Made by a program: the position numbers and the translations under genes. Under the pieces are notes generated by a model. That model was not told the DNA's origin. It saw only the letters and a program-made list of their open reading frames with translations, and did not search any database. Of a DNA stretch of 64,000 bases, positions 55,225 to 64,000 are shown piece by piece (position 1 is the stretch's first letter; each line of letters begins with the position of its first letter). The stretch comes from Microbulbifer sp. VAAF005 (lineage in GTDB: Bacteria > Pseudomonadota > Gammaproteobacteria > Pseudomonadales > Cellvibrionaceae): contig NZ_CP120233.1 of NCBI RefSeq assembly GCF_030012985.1, positions 1,488,001 to 1,552,000 of the forward strand. Reading direction: 5' to 3'.

Positions 55225-56202
55225 TCACAAGGTTAAAACGATTTTCCCGGTGATAGTGCCAGACTCGAGTAATTTATGGGCCTCAACCGCCTGATGCAGA
55301 GGAAATTCAGCGGCTAGTTGCGGCCGCACTTTACCCGCTTCAATTAGCGGCCAAACCTTTTGCTCCAGTGATTTCGCAATACCGGCTTTCACTTCTGGCG
55401 AGCGTGCCCTCAAAGTTGAGCCGGTCAATGTAAGTCGCTTCAACATCACCGGCATCATATTTACTTCTACTTTAGCGCCAGCCAGGTAGGCAATATTCAC
55501 GATTCTGCCGTCGTTAGCGGCCACACGAATATTGCTATTGATATAGCTACCGCCCACCATATCCAAGATAACATCAGCTCCGTGATCATCTGTCATCTCG
55601 CGCACCACGGAGACAAAATCTTCATCCCGATAGTTGATCGCCTTCTCCGCTCCCAAGGCCACACAGGCTGCGCATTTATCTTCTGTTCCCGCAGTAGTGA
55701 AAACCCGGGCTCCCAATTGATGGGCCAGCTGGATTGCCGTGGTACCAATGCCAGAGGAACCACCATGGATTAAAATCACCTCACCCGGCTTTAAACCCGC
55801 GCGGTCAAATACATTAGTCCATACGGTGAAAAAAGTTTCCGGCAATGCAGCTGCCTCAATAAGACTAAGGCCTGCAGGGACCGGGAGGCATTGTCCCTCT
55901 GGGGCTACTGCGTACTCTGCGTAACCTCCACCATTGGTCAGGGCACAAACTTTATCTCCCACCTGCCAGCGCACAACTTTTTCCCCGACTTCAACAACCT
56001 CACCAGCCACTTCCAATCCCAATACCGGCGATGCCCCGGAAGGTGCGGGATAATGCCCTTGGCGCTGCACAATATCAGGGCGATTAACCCCAGCTGCAGC
56101 TACACGGATAAGGACTTCGTCTGCGCCGGGAACAGGCTTATCCATCTCCTTCAATTGCATAACTTCAGGCCCGCCAAATGTAGGCAGATCAATAAACCGC
56201 AT
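55225..56202 (-). CDS. NAD(P)H:quinone oxidoreductase, PIG3-type zeta-crystallin family
   Basis: A 325-residue medium-chain dehydrogenase/reductase without zinc ligands. The start MRFIDLPTFGGPEVMQL, GVNRPDIVQRQGHYPAPSGA and the NADPH loop IHGGSSGIGTTAIQLA match the PIG3/QOR group. The ATG at 56202 has AAGGGG six bases before it; a longer frame to 56259 lacks family likeness. It ends GTITGKIVLTL, normal for the group. Physiological substrate unknown. Confidence 0.92.
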   Translation of the reverse strand: MRFIDLPTFGGPEVMQLKEMDKPVPGADEVLIRVAAAGVNRPDIVQRQGHYPAPSGASPVLGLEVAGEVVEVGEKVVRWQVGDKVCALTNGGGYAEYAVAPEGQCLPVPAGLSLIEAAALPETFFTVWTNVFDRAGLKPGEVILIHGGSSGIGTTAIQLAHQLGARVFTTAGTEDKCAACVALGAEKAINYRDEDFVSVVREMTDDHGADVILDMVGGSYINSNIRVAANDGRIVNIAYLAGAKVEVNMMPVMLKRLTLTGSTLRARSPEVKAGIAKSLEQKVWPLIEAGKVRPQLAAEFPLHQAVEAHKLLESGTITGKIVLTL

Positions 56203-56300
56203 ATTTTTCCCCTTTATAGGTTCACTTTTATTGCCACGCCAACAAAACAAGAGTATCAAAAATCATCAAGCAGTTTTTATTCAACACGCAACCCAATAAA

Positions 56301-56351
56301 AAACGGCCAGCCCCATCACAACTTTTAATTGTGAAAAGGAACTGGCCGTTT
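56301..56351 (-). terminator. Terminator of the TonB-dependent receptor gene
   Basis: The stem AAACGGCCAG/CTGGCCGTTT encloses a second small hairpin (CACAA..TTGTG). On the minus strand it is followed by TTTTATTG. Confidence 0.7.
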
Positions 56352-56406
56352 CGAAGTCTGCTGGCTTAAAAATTACTTTCTCTAAGCAGCAAATTCTCAA
56401 CCGAGA

Positions 56407-58704
56407 TTAGAGTTCGTAAATAAACTCAACCCCCATAACACGACCTTTATTCAGCGGGGTAAAGCTGGCACCGATACCACCAAGGGTAACTGGTAGCTGC
56501 GTGTCATTACCCTCAGTAACTTCATCAAGCATATTTTTACCGAATACAGAAACTGTATATTGGCCGCTATCCGCAGTATAACCAATACTAAAGTCCACCA
56601 TTTCCACTTCAGACAACATGCCTCTGTTGTCATCCGTATAAGGTGCTTCATCGCGATGATTGTAGTTAATGCGGGAGGTGATTGTTCCGTAGGAACCCAG
56701 AGACAAATCGTGCACTAACCCTATACCATAAGTCCATGGCGCCAGGCGTGGGATCTCGAGACCCAGATCTTCATCATCCACAAGGCCGTCACCATTCAGG
56801 TCACCGAGTACCTTATCGTAATCGCCATCTACATAGCCCACGTTGAAGGTAAGCAGCAGGTTTTCACTGAGCGCAGCCATGGTCTCCAGTTCAGCACCAC
56901 GAATTGTCGCATCTGCGGTGTTTCGAATAATTTGCGCCACACCGGTCACTGCGTCAGCGAGATTCTCCTCCCGCTGCATATCATCAATCGTGTTGTGAAA
57001 TACCGCCATATTGGTCCGAACACGGCCATCGAGCCAATCTACCTTAGCCCCAATTTCGAAGCTGCTTTGCTCTTCCTGGTCTGTTGCCTGCGGGGTATAA
57101 GGCATTCCTGTGGTCGGATCTATACCTGCGTTGCGGAAGTTGTACCCTCCACTGCGGAAACCCTTGGTCCAGAATGTGTAGAGCTGCGTCTCGTCTGAAA
57201 CAGTCCACTGCAAGCCAACTTTGGGAGTGAAGGCATTCCAGCTTTCGCTATCTTCAAAGTCGTAGGCAGCACAGCCATCCAGTGTGCAGAGGTTCAGGGG
57301 AATAGAGGCAATCTTCGCATCTTTCTCCTCACTCGAGTAGCGTCCACCCAGGGTCAACACCCAGGCCTCGTTCAGATCGATATCAGCCTGGGTAAAGAAT
57401 CCATAAGTACTGTGATCCTGCACACCACCACCGGTCCAATCGATAATGCCACCATAACCATCGGCTAATAAACGATTTTCCAGGTAGGTTACATCCTGAG
57501 AGAACCAATAGGCACCGGCAGTGATGGCTGTGCGACCGAAACGGCCGGCATAGCGCAGCTCATTACTCAACTGGCTCTGATCCACGCTTGAGTCCGCATG
57601 GAAACCGACAAAAGGTAGGGAATCAATATCCCCCAAGCCCCGTGCCTCATACTCACGCCAAGCCAAGATATTTGTGATGGTGCCATCACCGAACTCAACA
57701 TCTTTATTGAACTCAGTAATGATCTGGGACCACTCGTCTTTTTGATAACCCTCTTCGTCCTGGGCCACCTCAAAAGAATCTTCACTATTGTCCCAATCAG
57801 GAATACCGTATGCCTCAGCAATCTGGGTTGCGCTGGGATAGGCAATAATACCGTTACCAGTATCAACTACATAAGCTTCGTTACCACGGTTTTGAGCGAC
57901 AACCCCATCTGAGTCCATACGCCCGTGCTCCATCCGCACAAGCAGTTCTGCCGTTTCATTGAGCTGAACACTAAAGCTTGGGCGAATAAACCAGCTGTCA
58001 GAGGCACCGGCATTATCATTGCCGGTGGCAACATTTTCGAACCATCCACGGTCATCGTTGTAGTAAACGGTCAGGCGGCCGTTAACATCGTCAGAGATGG
58101 CACCATTAATTGAACCCGCAGTCACCACATCCAGATTATCCGTTGTGGACACCTTGACGCGAGCAGAGAATTCATCAGTTGGGCGCGCTGTTTTAACTAC
58201 GACAGCGCCACCGGTAACATTACGGCCAAATAGCAGGCCCTGCGGACCACGGAGAACTTCGATACCCTCCAGGTCAAACACATCGGTAACAACACCCGCA
58301 TTCACACCGAGGTACATACCATCGACAAAGACCCCTACTGTGGGATCAATTGATGGAATAGAGCTATTCACTCCAAGACCGCGCACAGTGAAGTTTGCCG
58401 TATTTTTTACAGTACCCACATCCTCCAGCTGGACGTTGGGCATTTTGAAAGAAAGGCTTTGTAAATCCCTGGTTTGCAGAGCCTCCAGTTGGTCACCGGA
58501 ATAGGCGGTAGCCGCTACCGGAACATCCTGAAGTAATTCTGCGTCTGCACGCTTACGGGCTGTTACCTGCACTTCTTCCATAAGGGTGCCGACTGCTCCC
58601 TCTGCGGCATAACTGGGGCTAATACCACTGGCTAACCAAAGAGTTGCTACGGAACAGGCGGAAAGCAGAGCAGAGTGCTGCTTGGGTTTTGACGGACTTC
58701 CCAT
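56407..58704 (-). CDS. TonB-dependent outer membrane receptor
   Basis: A 765-residue receptor for active import across the outer membrane. The start ATG at 58704 is preceded by GGAGA at good spacing. Signal peptide, then a TonB-box-like EEVQVTARKR, a plug domain (LQDVPVAATAYSGDQLEAL, GIEVLRGPQGLLFGRNVTGG) and a long barrel. The type (VTARKR, GLGVNSSIPSIDPTVGVFVDG) is common in marine and sphingomonad-like bacteria for carbohydrate, lignin-derived or sterol-like substrates; the ligand cannot be assigned. A perfect CpxR-box match is 212 bases upstream. Confidence 0.93.
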   Translation of the reverse strand: MGSPSKPKQHSALLSACSVATLWLASGISPSYAAEGAVGTLMEEVQVTARKRADAELLQDVPVAATAYSGDQLEALQTRDLQSLSFKMPNVQLEDVGTVKNTANFTVRGLGVNSSIPSIDPTVGVFVDGMYLGVNAGVVTDVFDLEGIEVLRGPQGLLFGRNVTGGAVVVKTARPTDEFSARVKVSTTDNLDVVTAGSINGAISDDVNGRLTVYYNDDRGWFENVATGNDNAGASDSWFIRPSFSVQLNETAELLVRMEHGRMDSDGVVAQNRGNEAYVVDTGNGIIAYPSATQIAEAYGIPDWDNSEDSFEVAQDEEGYQKDEWSQIITEFNKDVEFGDGTITNILAWREYEARGLGDIDSLPFVGFHADSSVDQSQLSNELRYAGRFGRTAITAGAYWFSQDVTYLENRLLADGYGGIIDWTGGGVQDHSTYGFFTQADIDLNEAWVLTLGGRYSSEEKDAKIASIPLNLCTLDGCAAYDFEDSESWNAFTPKVGLQWTVSDETQLYTFWTKGFRSGGYNFRNAGIDPTTGMPYTPQATDQEEQSSFEIGAKVDWLDGRVRTNMAVFHNTIDDMQREENLADAVTGVAQIIRNTADATIRGAELETMAALSENLLLTFNVGYVDGDYDKVLGDLNGDGLVDDEDLGLEIPRLAPWTYGIGLVHDLSLGSYGTITSRINYNHRDEAPYTDDNRGMLSEVEMVDFSIGYTADSGQYTVSVFGKNMLDEVTEGNDTQLPVTLGGIGASFTPLNKGRVMGVEFIYEL

Positions 58705-58915
58705 GTTTTCTCTCCATTGTTTTATTTTTTTTATGTACAACAACGGACTTATCGCAATCGGTACTGCCTGGCTCCACTGCTCTACCTCATAAAGAGGCTC
58801 CGACTAAGTGAAGCTCCGATTCAAGACCGCGCTGATAAAGAGGCACAGATTTCGTAGTGAATCTGTGACATGGACAGGTTACAGGCTCACAACCGTGTGT
58901 GGAAGTCTATTTACC

Positions 58916-58930
58916 GTAAATGTCTGTAAA
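58916..58930 (+). promoter_or_regulatory. Perfect match to the CpxR consensus
   Basis: GTAAA-TGTCT-GTAAA fits GTAAA-N5-GTAAA exactly. It lies in the 587-base region between the TonB receptor and ftsH-like genes. Its distance from the receptor start is larger than usual, so a role is uncertain. The rest of this AT-rich region shows a small AAGGGC/GCCCTT hairpin (59014-59038) and no gene. Confidence 0.4.
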
Positions 58931-59291
58931 AATAACTCAATTAGTCTGGAAAGTTCTTTCAACTTGAAGAAAAAAATTAAAGGGACTGGAAAAAATAAAA
59001 TTATGCACTGTTTAAGGGCGATACTCTAAGTTGCCCTTTTACATAGAAAATTGATTATTTTCAAAAAAGCCAATGACAATATGTATCTAAACCACCCCAA
59101 AAACACAAAACTTTTTGTCTATTTTAAATTATTACACTCTCAGCTCTTTTAGATTAGTCTGAAAGTGCCCTTCGATATTTCAGGTTACCGGCAATTCAAA
59201 ACTAATAAACTCAATTAACCTGGTACATTTAAACACATTAAATTTGACCAGCGGGTCTGCCTGGAAAATAAATTTCCATTAAAGCCAGGAG

Positions 59292-61265
59292 CTATTTCGG
59301 CGCAATAGAAGTGTCATCACCACCCGAAGCCACATGGGAAAGTATTTCATTTATTTCCGCTGCATCGAGGGTTTCTTTTTCCAAAAGAGCCACAGCCAAT
59401 GCATCCAATTTCTTGCGATTTTTTGTCAGCAACTGATCTACTTTCATCTCAATTCCGCTGATCAAAGCAATAATTTCGTCATCAATAATCTCTGAGGTGT
59501 GTTCGCTGAAGTCCTTCTGCTGGGCCATCTCGCGCCCCAGGAATATATGCTCCTCTCCCCGGCGGAAAGCAACGGGGCCTAATTTTTCACTCATCCCCCA
59601 GTGCGTCACCATGTGACGGGCCAGTCGCGTCGCCTGCTTTAAATCTGCCTCGGCACCTGTACTCACCTCCTTGAACACCACCCGCTCAGCGACCCTCCCT
59701 CCAAGCATTACGCCGATACGATCGCGGAGATAACTGACCTGCATACTGTGATGCTCTTCGGTGGGAATCTGCTCGGTAGCGCCGAGACTGTGCCCTCTGG
59801 GAATAATAGTCGCCTTCTCCAAGGGGTCTGCATTGGGCAATAGCGTTGCTACCAGCGCATGTCCCGCTTCATGGTAGGCGATAATCCGCTTGTCCTCTTC
59901 ACTGATAACCATTTCGCGCTCACCACCGAGAACCACTTTATCCCTCGCCCTCAACAAACAATCCATATCCACTGCAGACTTATCCTCTCGCCCCGCCAAC
60001 AGTGCAGCCTCATTAATCAGGTTTTCCAGATCCGCGCCGGCAAAACCTGCAGTAAGAGCCGCGAGCCGTTCCAGATCCACCTTGCCGTGCAATGGGACAT
60101 CGCGGGAATGAATCTCAAGAATTTCCTTGCGTGCGGCCTTATCTGGAAGGTCCAGAGTAATTTTTCGGTCAAAGCGCCCCGGTCTTAGCAGCGCCGCATC
60201 GAGAACGTCGGGCCTGTTGGTTGCCGCAACCACCACCACCGCTTCCTGGGGATCAAAGCCATCCATCTCCCCAAGGATCTGGTTGAGCGTCTGCTCCCGC
60301 TCATCGTGTCCGCCACCAACGCCCGTCCCCCTCGCCCGACCGACGGAGTCAATCTCATCGATAAAAATAATTGAAGGGGCATCTTTCTTAGCTTCTGCAA
60401 ACATATCCCGCACACGGGAAGCACCCACCCCTACAAACATCTCAATAAACTCAGAGCCACTAATACTGAAAAATGGCGCTTCACTCTCACCGGCCAGCGC
60501 TTTCGCCATCAGGGTTTTGCCCGTACCGGGAGGCCCCATTAGCAAAATGCCCCGGGGTATCTTCGCTCCGAGCTTGCGATAGTGCTCCGGGTTCTTGAGG
60601 TACCCCGCCACTTCTTGCAGGTCCTTCTTCGCATTTGCCAACCCGGCCACATCATCGAAAGTCACTTGAGACTCACTGCGCTCAAACCGCTTTGCTGGTG
60701 ATCGAGCAAAACCGAAGGGACTGCCGGGAGCTCCACTGGCCATCTTTTCCTGCATTCGCCGCCCCATCCAAACCAGGAGTCCAATAATCAGTATCCAGGG
60801 CAGAAGCAGAATCAACATCCGCTGCATAAAGCCCCCTCCCGGAGACTCTGCCAGGATTTCCACCTTCTCCTTTTCCAGAAGGGGCAGCAGTTCGGGGTCT
60901 TGAACGGAAGGTAAAATGGTTGTGAAGTGCTCCGGCGGTGGAGCCTTTTTTTCTTTCTCGTCAGTGTTTGGCGCCGGCAGCTTGCCCGCCTCCAGCTTGA
61001 AAGTGCCGCTGACTCTATCCCCCTCGATAACCACGCTGGCAACTTTGCCTTCGGCGACCTCTTTCTTAAAGTCACTGTAAGCTAGCTCAGTCCGCTTGCC
61101 AGAAAGCTGTCCGTTAGTGCAGTACTGTACAGTCAGTATTAAAAGGAAAATCCACAGGAAATACTGGAGCCAATTCAGCGGCCCTTGCGGAACCGGCTTT
61201 CCCGATGGCGGTGAAGGGGACTCCCCCTGCGGCAGCTTTCGCTCTTGGTCCTGCTCGTCCGCCAT
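59292..61265 (-). CDS. FtsH-type ATP-dependent zinc metalloprotease (probable second copy)
   Basis: A 657-residue AAA+ membrane protease. Two membrane segments (residues about 31-48 and 150-168) flank a periplasmic part of about 100 residues, longer and more acidic than usual. Walker A GPPGTGKT is near 243, Walker [16 protein letters not shown] follows, the second-region-of-homology [20 protein letters not shown] is complete, and the zinc motif HEAGH is near 462. The N terminus is Pro-rich and hydrophilic ([19 protein letters not shown]), unlike E. coli FtsH. It is not next to rlmE/folP, the usual ftsH site, so a housekeeping ftsH probably lies elsewhere. Substrates unknown. Confidence 0.88.
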   Translation of the reverse strand: MADEQDQERKLPQGESPSPPSGKPVPQGPLNWLQYFLWIFLLILTVQYCTNGQLSGKRTELAYSDFKKEVAEGKVASVVIEGDRVSGTFKLEAGKLPAPNTDEKEKKAPPPEHFTTILPSVQDPELLPLLEKEKVEILAESPGGGFMQRMLILLLPWILIIGLLVWMGRRMQEKMASGAPGSPFGFARSPAKRFERSESQVTFDDVAGLANAKKDLQEVAGYLKNPEHYRKLGAKIPRGILLMGPPGTGKTLMAKALAGESEAPFFSISGSEFIEMFVGVGASRVRDMFAEAKKDAPSIIFIDEIDSVGRARGTGVGGGHDEREQTLNQILGEMDGFDPQEAVVVVAATNRPDVLDAALLRPGRFDRKITLDLPDKAARKEILEIHSRDVPLHGKVDLERLAALTAGFAGADLENLINEAALLAGREDKSAVDMDCLLRARDKVVLGGEREMVISEEDKRIIAYHEAGHALVATLLPNADPLEKATIIPRGHSLGATEQIPTEEHHSMQVSYLRDRIGVMLGGRVAERVVFKEVSTGAEADLKQATRLARHMVTHWGMSEKLGPVAFRRGEEHIFLGREMAQQKDFSEHTSEIIDDEIIALISGIEMKVDQLLTKNRKKLDALAVALLEKETLDAAEINEILSHVASGGDDTSIAPK

Positions 61266-61592
61266 ATATTCTCACTATATCTCTGGAGAAGCCTGCCGCC
61301 GGAAGATAGGCCGGACCTGGCAATGGGCAATGGGCAATGGAAAAGGTGCGAATCATCGGAATCCCGGTAGAGTAATGAGTATAGTTCGCCGCCAATCACA
61401 CCGAGGAATTTAATGCCTCGCCCCTGGATAACTGGCGCAATCGGTACCCAAGGCATATTTTTCAAAGTAAGGCTTGCAAATTGAGGAGAGGCACGGCAGA
61501 ATTCGCGCCCTGTCGAGACTGGTCGACCGCTCCCAGAGGGGCTCAGAAACTCGATAAGTTGCGGATTTTTAAGGATTTTTTCCAAAAAGAGG
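61266..61592. other. Intergenic region upstream of the FtsH-like gene
   Basis: About 330 bases holding the probable ftsH-like promoter. It has a short tandem repeat of CAATGGG (about three units, 61320-61340). Open frames here on the minus strand overlap ftsH and show no family features. Confidence 0.4.
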
Positions 61593-61621
61593 TTGACGGT
61601 AACGAATCAACTCTCTATAGT
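61593..61621 (+). promoter_or_regulatory. Promoter of tRNA-Arg
   Basis: TTGACG (61593-61598) and TATAGT (61616-61621) are 17 bases apart, close to the consensus, and end 16 bases before the tRNA. Confidence 0.85.
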
Positions 61622-61637
61622 TCGCACCCATAACGAC

Positions 61638-61714
61638 GCGCTCGTAGCTCAGCTGGATAGAGTACCTGGCTACGAACCAGGCGGTCGGAGGTTCGAATCC
61701 TCCCGAGCGCGCCA
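61638..61714 (+). tRNA. tRNA-Arg (anticodon ACG)
   Basis: A complete 77-base tRNA. The acceptor stem GCGCTCG/CGAGCGC is perfect, the anticodon stem CCTGG/CCAGG encloses loop CTACGAA with anticodon ACG, the T loop is GTTCGAATC, and a genome-coded CCA ends the gene. ACG becomes ICG and reads CGU, CGC and CGA. Confidence 0.97.
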
Positions 61715-61721
61715 TACAAAG

Positions 61722-61757
61722 AAAAGGGCTTACGTCTCACGACGTAAGCCCTTTTTT
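61722..61757 (+). terminator. Terminator of tRNA-Arg
   Basis: A 15-base stem (GGGCTTACGTC/GACGTAAGCCC plus A/T pairs), loop TCAC, followed by six T. Confidence 0.95.
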
Positions 61758-62145
61758 GTTGTAGAACAGCTAGTGCCAAACTGCTCTTTGCACAATTAAT
61801 GCTTCGCGGCCCCACCCCAGCAACTCCTATTCACTTTAAGCAATCACAAACAGCTTGAATGACCCAGCAGGGTTAGAAGTAATCTCTTTCATTCATTCCA
61901 TACAGCGGATAGATATACGCACATCAATCAGCGGGAGCATTTGCACCAACTGTGCAACCTCCAGATACGTTAATCCATTTTCATCTCACTAGGGGCCTGT
62001 GCTCGACTAGAGATTTCGACACATAAAAAGTTAATACTCCTAACTTGGGCCCGATCGCACCCGGAAGAGGATTGAAGCCCCCTTCCACCTTTGCAGCCGC
62101 GCCTACGCCGAGATAGCAATCGATAGACTGCAATTCATTAATACC
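61758..62145. other. Intergenic region, nothing recognised
   Basis: Nearly 390 bases between the tRNA terminator and the TauE/SafE gene. I see no gene, attachment-site duplicate of the tRNA end, or repeat. Confidence 0.4.
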
Positions 62146-62928
62146 TCAGAGAAGAAAACTCCCACCCACGCAGAGTAATAGCAGAGCAAATAAGCGCTTT
62201 AGCAATCGTGGAGATAACTTGTGGGCCAGACGCGCCCCAAAACGGGCGAAGAACATGCTGGTGATGGCGATACCGACCATGGCTGGCAGGTAGATAAAAC
62301 CAAAACTCCACTGCGGCAGTTCAGGTTGCTGCCAACCAATAACCATAAAGCTCAGAGCGCCAACGGCAGCAATCGGCAAACCACAGGCTGAGGAAGTTGC
62401 CACTGCTTGCTGCATCGGCACGCTGCGCCAGGTCAGAAAGGGAACCGTCAGTGTGCCACCGCCGATGCCAAAGATGGCAGAGGCCCAGCCTGTCACCCCG
62501 CCGGCCGCTGTCAGCCCCAGCTTGCCGGGAACAGCGCGACTGGCCTTGGGCTTAAGCTCCAGTCCCATTTGAATGGCAATGGTGATAGCAAATACACCAA
62601 TGATCTTTTGCAGTACCGGCCCCTGGATAGCTGCCGCTGTGAAGGAGCCGAGACTTGCACCGAGAAGAATACCCAGGCTCATCCAGGCAAAAGTTGGCCA
62701 TAGCACCGCACCTTTGCGCTGATGCTCCAGAACCGAGTTAATCGAAGTAAAGACAATAGTCGCTAGCGAAGTGCCCACCGCCAAGTGGGTCAGCACATGC
62801 GGATCGATACCCTGGGCAGTAAAACTGAATACCAGCACGGGTACGATGATGATGCCACCACCGACGCCAAACAAACCGGCCAGCACCCCGGCCACAGCCC
62901 CTAGCAGCAGGTAGAGTAGAAATTCCAT
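62146..62928 (-). CDS. TauE/SafE-family sulfite/organosulfonate exporter
   Basis: A 260-residue membrane protein with about eight segments. The duplicated family motif is seen as GLFGVGGGIIIVPVLV and IFGIGGGTLTVPFL. The ATG at 62928 follows GAGG at five bases; a longer frame to 62985 adds a charged N terminus not normal for the family. Members export sulfite, sulfoacetate or related ions. Nearby sulfur-amino-acid genes (a MesD-like methionine synthase) make a sulfur link possible but not shown. Confidence 0.9.
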   Translation of the reverse strand: MEFLLYLLLGAVAGVLAGLFGVGGGIIIVPVLVFSFTAQGIDPHVLTHLAVGTSLATIVFTSINSVLEHQRKGAVLWPTFAWMSLGILLGASLGSFTAAAIQGPVLQKIIGVFAITIAIQMGLELKPKASRAVPGKLGLTAAGGVTGWASAIFGIGGGTLTVPFLTWRSVPMQQAVATSSACGLPIAAVGALSFMVIGWQQPELPQWSFGFIYLPAMVGIAITSMFFARFGARLAHKLSPRLLKRLFALLLLCVGGSFLL

Positions 62929-63010
62929 AAATTCCTCGAATTGATTGATGCGGGTTTCTTCTGGAAGCAGGCGACGGGGCTGCAAGTCCGCAACCCGTTG
63001 CTCAAATGTT

Positions 63011-63523
63011 TTACCCGGCTGGGGACACCGCAGTAAGGTTGCGATATTGGCCTTTGAAATACAGCAGTGGCTGCCTGGTAGCAGCTTTTTGTAGGTTTAA
63101 CGCCTTCACCTCACCAATCACAATCAGGTGATCTCCTGCGGCGTGTTCAGCATGAATTTCGCAATCAAGCCAATGCAGACTGCCGGCGATAATGGGATTC
63201 CCCAGCGGCGATTCCTGCCATTCGACTTCACTCCATTTGTCCGCGCCTTGACGAGCAAATTGGTTGGAAATCTTGACCTGATCATCCGACAGGATATTGA
63301 CCGAAAATCGGCCTGCCTGGCGAATTTTGGGGTAGCTGTACGAGCTCGACATAACGCTGAATGACACTAGTGGCGGGCTCGTCGATACGCTATAAAACGA
63401 CTGGCAAGTGAAGCCTATCGGTTCACCCTCACAGTGCGATGCGATCACCGTAATACCGGAAGCGTAATGCCCCAGTGCTTCACGAAAGCGCAACGGTTCT
63501 ATGGCTGTACTGGAAAGTGACAT
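63011..63523 (-). CDS. Flavin reductase family protein
   Basis: A 170-residue FMN-binding split-barrel protein. RFREALGHYASGITVIASHC, GFTCQSFYSVSTSPPLVSF and FSVNILSDDQVKIS match HpaC/flavin-reductase enzymes, which supply reduced FMN to a partner. It starts 25 bases after the stop of the MesD-like gene on the same strand, so co-transcription is very likely and that enzyme may be its client. Confidence 0.92.
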   Translation of the reverse strand: MSLSSTAIEPLRFREALGHYASGITVIASHCEGEPIGFTCQSFYSVSTSPPLVSFSVMSSSYSYPKIRQAGRFSVNILSDDQVKISNQFARQGADKWSEVEWQESPLGNPIIAGSLHWLDCEIHAEHAAGDHLIVIGEVKALNLQKAATRQPLLYFKGQYRNLTAVSPAG

Positions 63524-63548
63524 GGGAGCACCTAATTATTGTAGAGAG

Positions 63549-64000
63549 CTAAACCGAGAGCTCTCTTCGAACAATTTCTGCACCTGCACTTAAGGCATTG
63601 AGCTTACCGTTCGCAACTTGACGGGATAGAGGTGCCATACCACAGTTCGTACAGGGAAAGAGATCCTTTGCATCCACATACTTAAGTGCTTTTCGTATGG
63701 TATCGGCGACTTCCTCCGGTGTTTCAATCGTGTTGCTTGCCACATCAATAGCACCCACCATCACTTTTTTACCACGAATCAGCTCAAGGAGATCCATTGG
63801 AACATGGGAGTTGTGGCATTCGAGCGAAATTAGATCGATATTGGATTTTTGAAGTTTTGGAAAAGCTTCTTCATATTGTCTCCACTCTGAACCCAGAGTT
63901 TTCTTCCAGTCTGTATTGGCTTTGATACCGTAGCCATAGCAAATATGTACGGCAGTTTGGCATTTCAGCCCTTCGATGGCTTTCTCTAAAGTGGCAATCC
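63549..64000 (-). CDS. MesD-like core methionine synthase, C-terminal part (runs off the right edge)
   Basis: The frame is open to the window edge; the last 150 residues are seen. It is a MetE-like catalytic barrel with zinc ligands in VHICYGYG (His, Cys), ISLECHNS (Glu) and FPCTNCGMAPL (Cys). It ends AGAEIVRRELSV and lacks the usual C terminus of full-length MetE. The text resembles the folate-independent MesD family, which needs partner MesX (DUF1852) and oxygen. Naming MesD is from memory of the family. The N terminus and any mesX lie outside the window, on the upstream side. Confidence 0.75.
   Translation of the reverse strand, partial: IATLEKAIEGLKCQTAVHICYGYGIKANTDWKKTLGSEWRQYEEAFPKLQKSNIDLISLECHNSHVPMDLLELIRGKKVMVGAIDVASNTIETPEEVADTIRKALKYVDAKDLFPCTNCGMAPLSRQVANGKLNALSAGAEIVRRELSV

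Noticed and set aside
61638..61714. tRNA-Arg as an integration site of a mobile island
   Set aside because: No integrase or duplicate of the tRNA 3' end was seen within the window.

Overview
The window is chromosomal DNA of a Gammaproteobacterium. The gene order (bamA-rseP-dxr-cdsA-uppS-frr-pyrH-tsf-rpsB facing map-glnD-dap genes), the scpA/scpB/rluB block, a Cpx system and many secreted and TonB-type proteins suggest a marine Cellvibrionales-like bacterium, perhaps near Microbulbifer. That placement is an inference; no 16S gene is present.

Layout. 1-10.3 kb (minus strand): envelope, isoprenoid and translation operons: a partial bamA, a second BamA-like protein with POTRA domains but no barrel, rseP, dxr, cdsA, uppS, frr, pyrH, tsf, and rpsB with its leader RNA. 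10.6-18.8 kb (plus): map, glnD, dapC, an endonuclease III, a YffB/Spx-like protein, dapD, dapE (nitrogen sensing and lysine/DAP synthesis). 18.7-29.8 kb is accessory. It holds decayed copies of the dapE 3' end, a cupin gene, an NmrA-like gene, a two-TM DUF1330-like protein, a peptidase remnant and three S9 prolyl-oligopeptidase-type genes, two of them close tandem paralogs. 29.8-34.4 kb is a Cpx envelope-stress neighbourhood: two Spy/CpxP-like periplasmic proteins with matching CpxR-box-like sites, a flavodoxin, and cpxR-cpxA. 34.5-37.1 kb: an SRPBCC protein, a His-rich secreted protein and a secreted YHYH protein. 37.1-42.7 kb (minus): rnm-yciO-scpA-scpB-rluB. 42.9-47.8 kb (plus): a membrane protein, yciI, an SH3/coiled-coil protein, a periplasmic cyclophilin, a Bacteroidetes-type pdxJ, a DUF2520 dehydrogenase-like protein and a SpoU methyltransferase. 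48.1-55.2 kb: guaBA facing xseA and an unusual MltF-like lytic transglycosylase with two solute-binding domains. 55.2-61.3 kb: quinone oxidoreductase, TonB-dependent receptor, extra FtsH. 61.6 kb: tRNA-Arg(ACG). 62.1-64 kb: TauE/SafE permease, flavin reductase and a partial MesD-like methionine synthase.

Five genes (uppS, dapE, the cupin gene, the DUF1330-like gene, the third S9 peptidase) are each broken by one missing base in or next to a homopolymer, and adding one base restores a normal-length protein every time. Two of them are normally essential, so under-called homopolymers in the assembly are the likeliest cause, though the accessory ones could be real mutations.

The points most worth following are the barrel-less BamA paralog, the repeated dapE/nmrA/peptidase unit, the Cpx regulon with paired Spy genes and a possible extra CpxR site near the TonB receptor, the double-sensor MltF-like enzyme, and the MesD-flavin reductase pair at the right edge. 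I found no CRISPR array, insertion sequence, integrase or phage gene.
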